A stretch of 10,625 nucleotides of DNA from an uncultured Nitrososphaerales archaeon (GTDB lineage Archaea > Thermoproteota > Nitrososphaeria > Nitrososphaerales > JAAOZN01): the NCBI GenBank assembly GCA_938029515.1, contig CALJAQ010000017.1, forward strand, positions 1 to 10,625, written 5' to 3'. Both the position numbers and the translations under genes were made by a program. Under the pieces are notes generated by a model. That model ran no database searches and was not told the origin of the DNA. It saw nothing but the letters and a program-made list of their open reading frames with translations. The stretch's first letter is position 1. Every line of letters starts with the position of its first letter. Positions 1 to 5,966 of the stretch are shown one piece after another.

Positions 1-1808
1 TCCCCACATTAGACTGCTCAACTTGTATACTTGCGCCTAGAATGGTTGAAGTAGGGCAGCATCCGAACGTTAAGATAATAACGTTAGCCGAGCCTGTGAA
101 GGTAAGCGGCTCCCCAGGAAACTATGATGTAACTTTAAGGGTTAAGCCAAGGTATGTTGATGCATTTAACTGCTCCTCCTGTGGCGATTGTGCTAAAACG
201 TGTCCGATGAAGAGGGTTCCGAATGAGCACGAAGCGGGTTTAGTGTATAGGACAGCGATCTACCTACCATTCCCTCAAGCCATACCACAAGCCTGTGTTG
301 TAGATCCAGAGCACTGCTTATACATCCAGAAGGGAACCTGCAAACTCTGTGTCAAGGCCTGCACAAGAGGCGCAATAAACTTCGAGGATAAAGAGAGGCT
401 TGAAACTATACGAGTAGGCGCAATAATATTAGCGACTGGAATAGATGTGATGGATCCGACGCCGCTTAAAGAATACAGCTACGGTCAGCACCCTGATATA
501 GTCACCAACCTACAGTTTGAAAGGCTTCTCCTACAGGGGATGCTAAAACCATCAGACAAAAAGGTGCCGAAGAAGGTAGCATTCATACTCTGTGTAGGCA
601 GTAGAAGCCCAGAGCGGGCCCAAGCCTACTGTAGTAAAGTGTGCTGCATGGTGGCGCTCAAGCAGGCCTTCCTCTTAAAGGAGTTTCACGCTGAGTCTGA
701 GCCTTGGATCTTCTACACAGATATAAGAGCAGCCGGTAAATGGTATGAAGAGTTCTACAGTAGGTGTAGGGAACACGGTGTGAAGTTCGTCAGAGGTAGG
801 GTAGCTGAGGTAAAGACTGATGGTGGTGCGATTACTCTCAGGGCTGAAGACACGCTCATAGGCGCGCAGATTGAAGAAAACTTTGACCTAGTTGTGTTAA
901 GCACCGCCCTACTCCCAGCTGCGGGAACAAAAGAAGTAGGCCAGCTAGTCGGGATGGATACAGGTCCAGACGGCTTCATGCTTGAAAAGCACTACAAGCT
1001 CGAACCTGTAGACGGAGCTTGGACTGGTGTATACGCTGCAGGCTGCGCCTTAGGGCCGAAGGACATAAGGGAGAGTGTGATTGAGGCTATGAGCGCCGCA
1101 TCGAGGGCATCAACCTTCCTAGGTGAAGGAAAGATAGAGGTAAGCCCGGAGAAGGCGTTTATTATAGAAGATCTGTGTGATGGCTGCGGCGTGTGCCCAC
1201 AGTACTGTCCAAAGAACGCCCTATCAATCAGCAACGGAAAGGCCACTATAAACCCAGTAAGCTGCATAGGCTGCGGTATATGTGTTCCAACCTGCCCAAA
1301 GCAGGCTATAGACCTTAAGCATAACACAGAAAAGCAGCTCTTGGCATCCATCTACGGTGTCTCCCAAGGGAATGTTAAGCCTCTTATCATAGCCTTTACA
1401 GAGAAGGTTGTAGGCTACAGGGCTGCCGACATGTATGGGCTTGATAGAAGAAAGTATACTCCAAACATCCTGATAATAGAAGTCCCGACAACAAGAAGGG
1501 TGGGGTTGAAGCACGTGCTGCACGCATTCAACGCCGGCGCTGATGGCGTCGTCTTCGTTGAAGCTGAAGACAACTGGTATGGTCTAAGTAAAGAAGAGGG
1601 CTTAAAGCAGTTTAGAAGCCACGTAAGCCAGATACAGAGAGATCTTCGAAAATTCGGTGTAGATGCAGCGAGGGTTATGGCAGTAGCAGTAACATTGCCC
1701 CAATACTACAAACTTGAAGTATTCGATACAATAGTGAATAGGGTGAAAGGCGCTAAGCCGCTAACTGATGACGTGAAGGCAAGGATCAAGGGGGTACTCT
1801 CATCTTGA
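1..1808 (+). CDS. hdrA: HdrA-like flavo-iron-sulfur subunit with C-terminal cysteine-free MvhD-like domain (5' partial)
   Basis: HdrA is the FAD and iron-sulfur hub of heterodisulfide reductase, the cytoplasmic complex that bifurcates electrons in methanogens. The frame is open from base 3; the ATG at 42 is internal, because the preceding residues (DCSTCILAPR) continue the HdrA pattern, so the N-terminus lies outside. Numbering from that ATG: a ferredoxin-type motif C44/C47/C50/C54; C92, C100, C103, C107; an ATG-type dinucleotide-fold motif at 131-133; the HdrA-specific set C184, C197, C201, C202; a late FAD-type motif YAAGCALGPKDI at 331-342; and two ferredoxin motifs, C379/C382/C385/C389 and C408/C411/C414/C418. 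Residues 447-565 resemble MvhD, the [2Fe-2S] subunit linking Hdr to hydrogenase, which is fused to HdrA in some archaea. Here no cysteine occurs after C418, so that cluster cannot form in the usual way. The stop overlaps the hdrC start. The HdrA family is near certain; its electron partner is unknown. Confidence 0.93.
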   Translation, partial: PTLDCSTCILAPRMVEVGQHPNVKIITLAEPVKVSGSPGNYDVTLRVKPRYVDAFNCSSCGDCAKTCPMKRVPNEHEAGLVYRTAIYLPFPQAIPQACVVDPEHCLYIQKGTCKLCVKACTRGAINFEDKERLETIRVGAIILATGIDVMDPTPLKEYSYGQHPDIVTNLQFERLLLQGMLKPSDKKVPKKVAFILCVGSRSPERAQAYCSKVCCMVALKQAFLLKEFHAESEPWIFYTDIRAAGKWYEEFYSRCREHGVKFVRGRVAEVKTDGGAITLRAEDTLIGAQIEENFDLVVLSTALLPAAGTKEVGQLVGMDTGPDGFMLEKHYKLEPVDGAWTGVYAAGCALGPKDIRESVIEAMSAASRASTFLGEGKIEVSPEKAFIIEDLCDGCGVCPQYCPKNALSISNGKATINPVSCIGCGICVPTCPKQAIDLKHNTEKQLLASIYGVSQGNVKPLIIAFTEKVVGYRAADMYGLDRRKYTPNILIIEVPTTRRVGLKHVLHAFNAGADGVVFVEAEDNWYGLSKEEGLKQFRSHVSQIQRDLRKFGVDAARVMAVAVTLPQYYKLEVFDTIVNRVKGAKPLTDDVKARIKGVLSS

Positions 1809-2383
1809 CCACATTGAGCAGAAAGATAACATCCGATATGATGGATCCAACCTTTGAAACCACCCTTAAAAATAGGTTGGGTGAAAAAGGCGAAAAGATA
1901 CCACTCTGCTTTCAATGCGGGGTATGTAGCGGCTCCTGCCCAGTAGTATTCGCCATGGACTACACCCCCAGACAGATAATGGAGCTGATAAAACTTGGTG
2001 TAAAAGAACTTGTGCTGAACAGCTCAACAATATGGCTATGCGCAGCGTGCTACAGCTGCTCCGTACGCTGCCCTCAAGGCGTAGATTTAAAGCAAGTTAT
2101 GGAAACATTAAAGGAGATAGCTATAGAGGATCCAAAGTACAGTAGGGATGAGAAAACCTTCTATGAAAAGTTCATTGATGTTGTGAAAAAGAATGGTAGA
2201 ATGGATGAAGTAGCGCTTTACGTTAAGCTCATGCCCAAATCTACTGTAATGAGAAACCTAGGATTCGGTTTTAAACTCTACCAGAAGGGGAAGATCAACC
2301 TACGCCCTGTGAGGTCAAACGCCGCAGGCGATGTCGCTAAGATGTTTGAAAACGTTCTCTCTGAGGAGGTACAAAAGCAATGA
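1805..2383 (+). CDS. hdrC: HdrC-like ferredoxin subunit of heterodisulfide reductase
   Basis: HdrC carries two [4Fe-4S] clusters that pass electrons from HdrA to HdrB in the soluble Hdr complex. Both motifs are present in this 192-residue protein: CFQCGVCSGSCP near residues 35-46 and CAACYSCSVRCP near 79-90. The length fits the family. The TTG start at 1805 overlaps the hdrA stop by 4 bases and has a GGGGGT ribosome-binding sequence about 9 bases upstream. ATG codons at 1838 and 1841 are in-frame alternatives that would also keep both clusters. The stop overlaps the hdrB ATG, so A, C and B are probably made together from one transcript. No membrane segment is visible, which argues against a membrane-bound HdrDE-type arrangement. 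Confidence 0.92.
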   Translation: MTTLSRKITSDMMDPTFETTLKNRLGEKGEKIPLCFQCGVCSGSCPVVFAMDYTPRQIMELIKLGVKELVLNSSTIWLCAACYSCSVRCPQGVDLKQVMETLKEIAIEDPKYSRDEKTFYEKFIDVVKKNGRMDEVALYVKLMPKSTVMRNLGFGFKLYQKGKINLRPVRSNAAGDVAKMFENVLSEEVQKQ

Positions 2384-3258
2384 AGTATGCATACTACCCT
2401 GGATGCTCAGCCCACACTTCAGGTAAAGAATATGATAAATCATTTAGGCTGGTAGCAAAGGCTTTAGATATAGAGTTAGTGGATGTCCCAGACTGGAGCT
2501 GCTGCGGTTCACACGTAACCTACGTCTTCAACCCTGCGTTAGCGGCATCCCTCTCAGCTAGAAACTTGGGCTTGGTTGAAAAGATTGGCGGTGAAGTCAT
2601 ACTCACTACATGCAGCGGATGCTACCAGACTCTTAAGAGGTCGAATGAGCTCTTAAAGCACGATGGTGTAGTGCAGAGTAAAGTTAAGAACGCCCTTGAA
2701 GCGATAAACCTAAACTACACTGGTAATGTTAGGGTTCGCCACGCATTAGAAGCTTTAACCACTGATGAAGCCCTCAAAGCCATCAGTGCGAAGCTCACTA
2801 AACCGCTGAAAGGTTTGAAGGTGGCGCCATACTACGGCTGCGCCATAGTAAGACCTAAGTTCGAAGACAGCTTCGATGACCCAGAGAACCCTCAATCTCT
2901 CGATCGGCTGCTCAAGGTTTTAGGCGCTGAACCCATACCATACATTGATAAGGTTAGGTGCTGCGGAGGCGTGCTGATCATGAAGCACGAGAAGGTTGGT
3001 CTAGAAATGGTCCGTAGACTCCTTGTCGACGCAAAGCAGGCTGGCGCAGACTGCATCGTAACACCTTGTGCCCTCTGCCACCTCAACCTCGACATCATGC
3101 AGCCTAAGGTGGAGCAGACATTTAAAACAACGTTAAATATGCCAGTATTCTTCTTCACGCAACTAATAGGCCTAGCTTTAGGCTTCCCATCTCATCAACT
3201 CGGGTTTGATAAACATATGGTGCCTCCAATAAGCCTTCTACAGGCCAAAAACTTGTAA
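2380..3258 (+). CDS. hdrB: HdrB-like catalytic subunit with two CCG domains
   Basis: HdrB is the thiol-disulfide catalytic subunit of Hdr; in methanogens its two noncubane [4Fe-4S] clusters reduce CoM-S-S-CoB. This 292-residue protein has both CCG cysteine sets complete: C9, C41-C42, C78, C81 in the N-terminal half, and C154, C194-C195, C230, C233 in the C-terminal half. As I recall the methanogen HdrB structure, the spacing matches closely, so the active site should be assembled. The ATG at 2380 overlaps the hdrC stop and has a strong ribosome-binding site, GAGGAGGT, at 2363-2370. The native substrate is not known from sequence; nothing in the window indicates methanogenesis, and the lipoyl protein just downstream is a candidate dithiol partner (inference). 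Related CCG proteins in lactate or succinate oxidation complexes are less likely because of the HdrA and HdrC neighbours. Confidence 0.92.
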   Translation: MKYAYYPGCSAHTSGKEYDKSFRLVAKALDIELVDVPDWSCCGSHVTYVFNPALAASLSARNLGLVEKIGGEVILTTCSGCYQTLKRSNELLKHDGVVQSKVKNALEAINLNYTGNVRVRHALEALTTDEALKAISAKLTKPLKGLKVAPYYGCAIVRPKFEDSFDDPENPQSLDRLLKVLGAEPIPYIDKVRCCGGVLIMKHEKVGLEMVRRLLVDAKQAGADCIVTPCALCHLNLDIMQPKVEQTFKTTLNMPVFFFTQLIGLALGFPSHQLGFDKHMVPPISLLQAKNL

Positions 3259-3267
3259 GACTGGTGG

Positions 3268-3280
3268 TAAATATTAAATA
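3268..3280 (+). promoter_or_regulatory. Possible TATA box ahead of the lipoyl-carrier gene
   Basis: The 55-bp gap between hdrB and the GcvH-like gene contains an AT-only stretch, TAAATATTAAATA. Archaeal TATA boxes sit about 25 bases before the transcription start, which would place a start near 3300 and give a leader of roughly 14 bases before the ATG at 3314. The lipoyl gene may thus have its own promoter besides readthrough from hdrACB. The element is weak evidence alone. Confidence 0.35.
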
Positions 3281-3313
3281 CTGAATACGCAGGAAAAGGT
3301 TGTGTAAGTAAAT

Positions 3314-3727
3314 ATGGTTAAAGTAGATGAATATGAAGTTCGTGAAGGCCTCCACTATTCAAAAGACTTCTTCTGGGTCAAGGTTGAAGGCAACAAAGCT
3401 AGATGCGGGTTAACAGACTACGCCCAGAAGATGCTCAAATCCATAGTATACATAGATGCACCTAAAGCTGGCACCGAGGTGTCCCAAGGAGAAGTCTGCG
3501 GCTCAATCGAATCCATCAAGACGGTTTCAGACCTCGTCAGCCCACTTAACGGAAAAGTAGTTGAATACAACGTGGTGTTAGATAAGAACCCAGGGCTAAT
3601 AAACTCAGACCCATATGGGCAAGGCTGGATATTCATAATAGAATCACCCAACCTTCAGGCAGATCTATCGAACCTAATGGACCTAAACAAAGCGATTGAA
3701 TGGCATAAGGAGCTTCTTAAAAAGTAA
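3314..3727 (+). CDS. GcvH-like lipoyl carrier protein (glycine cleavage H protein or LbpA-type)
   Basis: A 137-residue lipoyl-domain protein of the H-protein family, close to the usual length of about 130. The lipoylation site is intact: K69 in the sequence GSIESIKTVSDLVSPL. The family's C-terminal signature is also present (NSDPYGQGWIFII, residues 97-109). H protein shuttles an aminomethyl group on its lipoyl arm in glycine cleavage. Close relatives called LbpA serve sulfur oxidation by sHdr complexes and are encoded beside hdr-like genes. No other glycine-cleavage gene is in the window, and the gene lies directly after hdrACB, so a role with Hdr is plausible. However, the HdrA here is the long methanogen type, not the short sHdrA. 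The gene symbol is left open because gcvH and lbpA cannot be separated by eye. The ATG at 3314 agrees with the family's N-terminal length. Confidence 0.9.
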   Translation: MVKVDEYEVREGLHYSKDFFWVKVEGNKARCGLTDYAQKMLKSIVYIDAPKAGTEVSQGEVCGSIESIKTVSDLVSPLNGKVVEYNVVLDKNPGLINSDPYGQGWIFIIESPNLQADLSNLMDLNKAIEWHKELLKK

Positions 3728-3730
3728 GAT

Positions 3731-3780
3731 CAACTTAAGCAGCCTCAGCAGAAGCTCCTTTTACCGCCCTCAACTTAAGC
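3731..3780. repeat. Pair of 10-bp direct repeats, 40 bp apart
   Basis: The sequence CAACTTAAGC occurs at 3731-3740 and again at 3771-3780, just after the lipoyl-carrier stop codon. On the minus strand each copy reads GCTTAAGTTG; one spans the stop codon of the open frame at 3735-3896 and the other lies inside it. The copies could be a chance pair, a small tandem-type duplication, or a scar of an earlier insertion. No function is evident. Confidence 0.4.
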
Positions 3781-3896
3781 CCATCTTTAAAACCTAAACA
3801 TTCCAGTCGGATGCCAAGCAACTCTATACGTGCTGATACACTTCGACTTAATATATACTTTGGTCTAAGGGAATAGAATATATGGAAAGAGTCAGC
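3735..3896 (-). other. Start-less open frame of 53 codons, possible gene remnant
   Basis: On the minus strand an open frame runs from just after stop codons at 3897-3902 to a TAA at 3737-3735. Its translation looks protein-like, with segments such as SLRPKYILSRSV and SARIELLGIRLECLGFKDGL, ending in GASAEAA. There is no ATG, GTG or TTG near its beginning; the first possible start is an internal TTG in the IELLG segment. It begins where the decayed transposase ends, in one of that pseudogene's reading frames. It may be the 3' end of a gene broken by the insertion, the far C-terminus of the element itself, or chance. I do not recognise the family. Confidence 0.3.
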
Positions 3897-4475
3897 TCAT
3901 CAACTTATAGAAACTAATTCGGTAAACTAAGCTCCTTGTTGAATTGATGCGCAATGACGTCAAGATAAGCCGTTGAGAAGCATATAAGTTGTATATTGAG
4001 ATGAAGACTTCAAGGAATCCTCTACCGATCTAATGCTTCCATTGGCTGAGAAGAGGTTGTAAGCCCTTCAGCCTCGCCTTGAGGGTGCTGGAACCACCTT
4101 TCAATGCGTTTCTCTCACCGAAGGTCTAATGCTCATCCTTCATATCCACATCTCCCACACCCCTATGAAGAGCTGCTCTTCACCAGCCTCATCTCAGTCT
4201 CATCTACAGCTATACATCCCAACGTTTCACCTCAGGCTTCAGAAGGGTCTCCCCCAAAGCTATGTAAACATAATGAACAGCCACATAAGCCACCTATAGC
4301 TTAAACACGCCCATAGACGATAACCAGTGAAGCAGAGCACGGCTATAACAACACTTATCTCCAAAGGCGCCTCACCCCTAAAAGCCTCCCCCACCCACCG
4401 CCATCCAAAGGGCCGGCACACATCAAAGCCTACAACAACCAAGTCGAACAAAACCACTAACCAAACAATCAAACC
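3893..4475 (-). pseudogene. Decayed DDE transposase of an insertion sequence, several frameshifts
   Basis: No single frame is intact, but pieces of one transposase appear in order on the minus strand. From 4472 to about 4290 one frame gives a hydrophobic N-terminal part containing PLEISVVIAVLCFTGYRLW. Codons 4293-4213 in another frame give VHYVYIALGETLLKPEVKRW. About 4209-4190 gives IAVDETEMRL, matching the first catalytic Asp region (VDET) of IS6/IS240-like DDE transposases. After a stop, 4125-4033 gives TFGERNALKGGSSTLKARLKG, like the region around the catalytic Glu. About 4064-4017 gives AYNLFSANGSIRSVED, and from there to 3894 another frame gives FLEVFISIYNLY. Adjacent pieces read as one protein only if frames are switched several times, and in-frame stops are present. 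The plus strand here is C/A-rich and G-poor, consistent with old minus-strand coding. I could not find terminal inverted repeats. The family assignment is by pattern only. Confidence 0.72.
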
Positions 4476-4529
4476 TTACCTTAACATCATCCCGCTCTGT
4501 ATTGCAAAAACTTTAAATGTAGTCTAACA

Positions 4530-4542
4530 ATTAAATATTTAA
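4530..4542 (+). promoter_or_regulatory. AT-rich TATA-like element, candidate distal promoter of the DUF655-ksgA-hemK operon
   Basis: The stretch AATTAAATATTTA lies in the otherwise gene-free segment between the transposase remnant and the DUF655 gene. If it acts as a TATA box on the plus strand, transcription would begin near 4565 and give a leader of about 80 bases. It could equally have served the dead transposase on the other strand. No riboswitch or RNA gene was recognised in 4476-4647. Confidence 0.25.
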
Positions 4543-4616
4543 CATAAGATTGGTGATGAGCGCTCTGAACCTAAAGCTCTACAGCCACAATCTTGCCTGG
4601 ATCTACATTAGTAGAG

Positions 4617-4630
4617 TTTAGTAAACTAAA
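4617..4630 (+). promoter_or_regulatory. Inverted repeat TTTAGT-AA-ACTAAA at TATA distance from the DUF655 start
   Basis: A perfect 6-bp inverted repeat with a 2-bp spacer. Its left half is centred about 27 bases before the TTG start at 4648, where a TATA box for a leaderless or nearly leaderless transcript would be. It could be a promoter element, an operator for a dimeric regulator overlapping the promoter, or both. A GGTG at 4636-4639 gives a modest ribosome-binding site for the same start. Function is inferred from position and symmetry only. Confidence 0.35.
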
Positions 4631-4647
4631 GATGCTGGTGTTGCAAC

Positions 4648-5214
4648 TTGAGTTATCTACCAACCGTGGGTAAGAAGTATGAGGAATATGCTTACGTGCT
4701 TGACTTCCTGCGCCGAGGGCGCTCTTCAGTAATAAAGGGTAGGGAGGGGCCGTTAGTGCAGGCTCTAGGTGAAGAGCGGCTTACACTCCTAGAGATACTT
4801 GCTATTGAAAGCGCGTCTTTTGAAGTAGGTGAGCGGATATATATAGGGAAAGAAGGTAGGACGAAGGTGCTGAGCGTCTTAGGGCGCTTGAACTACGATG
4901 ATCTAACATCAGATGCTAAAGCTGAGCTACCTAGGGTTGTTGAGCAGCTCGTCTTAAGCAATGAGAAAAGGTTTGTGGCGCTTTTTAACGAGCTTCAACC
5001 CTTAACACCGAGGCTGCATGCGCTTGAGCTTATACCCGGTATAGGTAAGACCTTTATGTTTCAGATACTTGAGCAGCGGAGTAAGAAACCTTTTGTCTCG
5101 TTTGAGGATGTTCAGAAGAGGGTTGGTTTAAGAGACCCTGCTAAGCTTTTAGCTAAGAGGGTGGTTGAGGAGCTGACTGGGAACTGTAGAGTAAACTTGA
5201 TTGTGAAGAAATGA
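4648..5214 (+). CDS. DUF655 helix-hairpin-helix protein
   Basis: A 188-residue member of the archaeal DUF655 family, typically encoded next to ksgA and, in many euryarchaea, near L21e and RNA polymerase subunit F genes. The family hallmarks are visible: YEEYAYVLDFL at 11-21, GERIYIGK at 61-68, a conserved central segment YDDLTSDAKAELP at 83-95, then PRLHALELIPGIGKTFMFQI at 121-140, the helix-hairpin-helix that usually contacts nucleic acid. Its biochemical role is not established; context points to RNA or ribosome metabolism. The TTG start at 4648 places YEEYAYVLDFL at the expected distance from the N-terminus and has GGTG 8 bases upstream. The stop TGA overlaps the ATG of ksgA (ATGA), indicating coupled translation. 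Upstream neighbours differ from the euryarchaeal arrangement, since a decayed insertion sequence is found instead. Confidence 0.88.
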   Translation: MSYLPTVGKKYEEYAYVLDFLRRGRSSVIKGREGPLVQALGEERLTLLEILAIESASFEVGERIYIGKEGRTKVLSVLGRLNYDDLTSDAKAELPRVVEQLVLSNEKRFVALFNELQPLTPRLHALELIPGIGKTFMFQILEQRSKKPFVSFEDVQKRVGLRDPAKLLAKRVVEELTGNCRVNLIVKK

Positions 5215-5966
5215 AAAGGTATAGGCTCTTAGGGCAGCATACTCTTGTAGATTTGGATGTCGTTGAAGATATGGTTGAGGCTGCTGGGTTAAACGGTGTT
5301 GAAGTTGTGTATGAAATCGGAACTGGTAGTGGTGTATTGACGGAGAGGCTCTGTAGCCTTGCTGGCAGTGTAGTATCATGCGAAGTTGATGAAGCATTAT
5401 ATCGTGTTGCGCTAAGTAGGTTGGATAAGAAAAATCTAAGGCTGGTTAGAGGAGACGGTTTTGATATGGATGTAAAGTTTGATGTATTTGTCTCAAGCCT
5501 ACCCTATTACTGCTCAACAAGGTTCGTAAGGTGGCTTCTTAATAAGAAGTTTAAAAGAGCTGTAGTGCTGCTTCAGAAGGAGTTTGTTGAAAAGATGCTA
5601 GCCGAAGTTGGGGGGAGATGCTATAAGGCTGTATCCGTCTTAGCCCGATACTCCTTCAATATTACACCTATCAGAGATGTTCCACCTGATGCCTTTACAC
5701 CTAAACCAAAGGTTCAATCCACTCTTGTATTAATAACACCGAAGCCAAATCGAAGCCTTAGTAAAGAAGTTGTACAAACCGTATACAAACTCTTTACATT
5801 AAGAAGGAAAAAGGTTTTGACAGCCCTAAAGATGTTGACAAAGAACGCTGAGGTGTGCACTTTACCACTGCAACCAGCTCTCCTAACCAAGCGTGTAGCA
5901 TCTTTAACACCAAAAGAGGTTGTTGAATTGGCTAAAATGTTAGTGGACCACTTTGGAGCCTTATAA
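5211..5966 (+). CDS. ksgA: KsgA/Dim1 16S rRNA adenine N6-dimethyltransferase, motif IV variant
   Basis: KsgA/Dim1 methylates two adjacent adenines in the loop of the last helix of 16S rRNA during small-subunit maturation, using S-adenosylmethionine. In this 251-residue protein the N-terminus has GQHTLVD (8-14) where the family has GQHFLID-like residues. SAM motif I is EIGTGSGVLT (35-44), and the acidic motif II is CEVD (57-60). Motif IV reads SSLPYYCST (95-103) rather than the usual N-L/I-P-Y/F, so the Asn is Ser at position 96. The C-terminal hallmark VPPDAFTPKPKVQST (157-171) is intact and specific to KsgA/Dim1. It shares ATGA with the DUF655 gene before it and overlaps hemK by 14 bases after it. 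Identity is firm; the Ser substitution makes normal activity likely but not assured. Confidence 0.92.
   Translation: MKRYRLLGQHTLVDLDVVEDMVEAAGLNGVEVVYEIGTGSGVLTERLCSLAGSVVSCEVDEALYRVALSRLDKKNLRLVRGDGFDMDVKFDVFVSSLPYYCSTRFVRWLLNKKFKRAVVLLQKEFVEKMLAEVGGRCYKAVSVLARYSFNITPIRDVPPDAFTPKPKVQSTLVLITPKPNRSLSKEVVQTVYKLFTLRRKKVLTALKMLTKNAEVCTLPLQPALLTKRVASLTPKEVVELAKMLVDHFGAL

Noticed and set aside
42..44. ATG as the true start of HdrA
   Set aside because: The frame is open to the window edge and the residues before it, DCSTCILAPR, continue the HdrA pattern, so the gene starts upstream of the window.
1..3727. Calling the cluster a classic sulfur-oxidising sHdr system
   Set aside because: The HdrA here is the long methanogen type with extra ferredoxin and MvhD-like parts, and no second hdrC/hdrB pair, TusA or DsrE gene is present in the window.
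3838..3935. A small gene or RNA started from a TATA-like element near 3849 with the ATG at 3882
   Set aside because: The plus-strand frame ends after 11 codons and no RNA fold or box motif was recognised.
4260..4472. Small hydrophobic membrane protein on the minus strand (70 codons, TTG start)
   Set aside because: Transposase pieces follow in neighbouring frames directly downstream, and the hydrophobic helix PLEISVVIAVL fits the N-terminal part of such a transposase; better read as part of the decayed element.
4104..4527. Two plus-strand frames of 66 codons (4104-4304 and 4327-4527)
   Set aside because: Their translations are rich in Ser, Pro, Thr, His and Lys with no domain pattern; they are shadows opposite the old minus-strand transposase.
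3893..4540. Terminal inverted repeats bounding the insertion sequence
   Set aside because: Only a short GTCTAA match near both ends was seen, and it is in direct rather than inverted orientation.
4552..4568. C/D box guide RNA suggested by GTGATGA followed by CTGA
   Set aside because: Only 5 bases separate the boxes, too short for a guide, and no matching C'/D pair was found.
3728..4647. A tRNA gene in the long gap
   Set aside because: No T-loop type GTTCRA sequence paired with a plausible acceptor stem was found on either strand.
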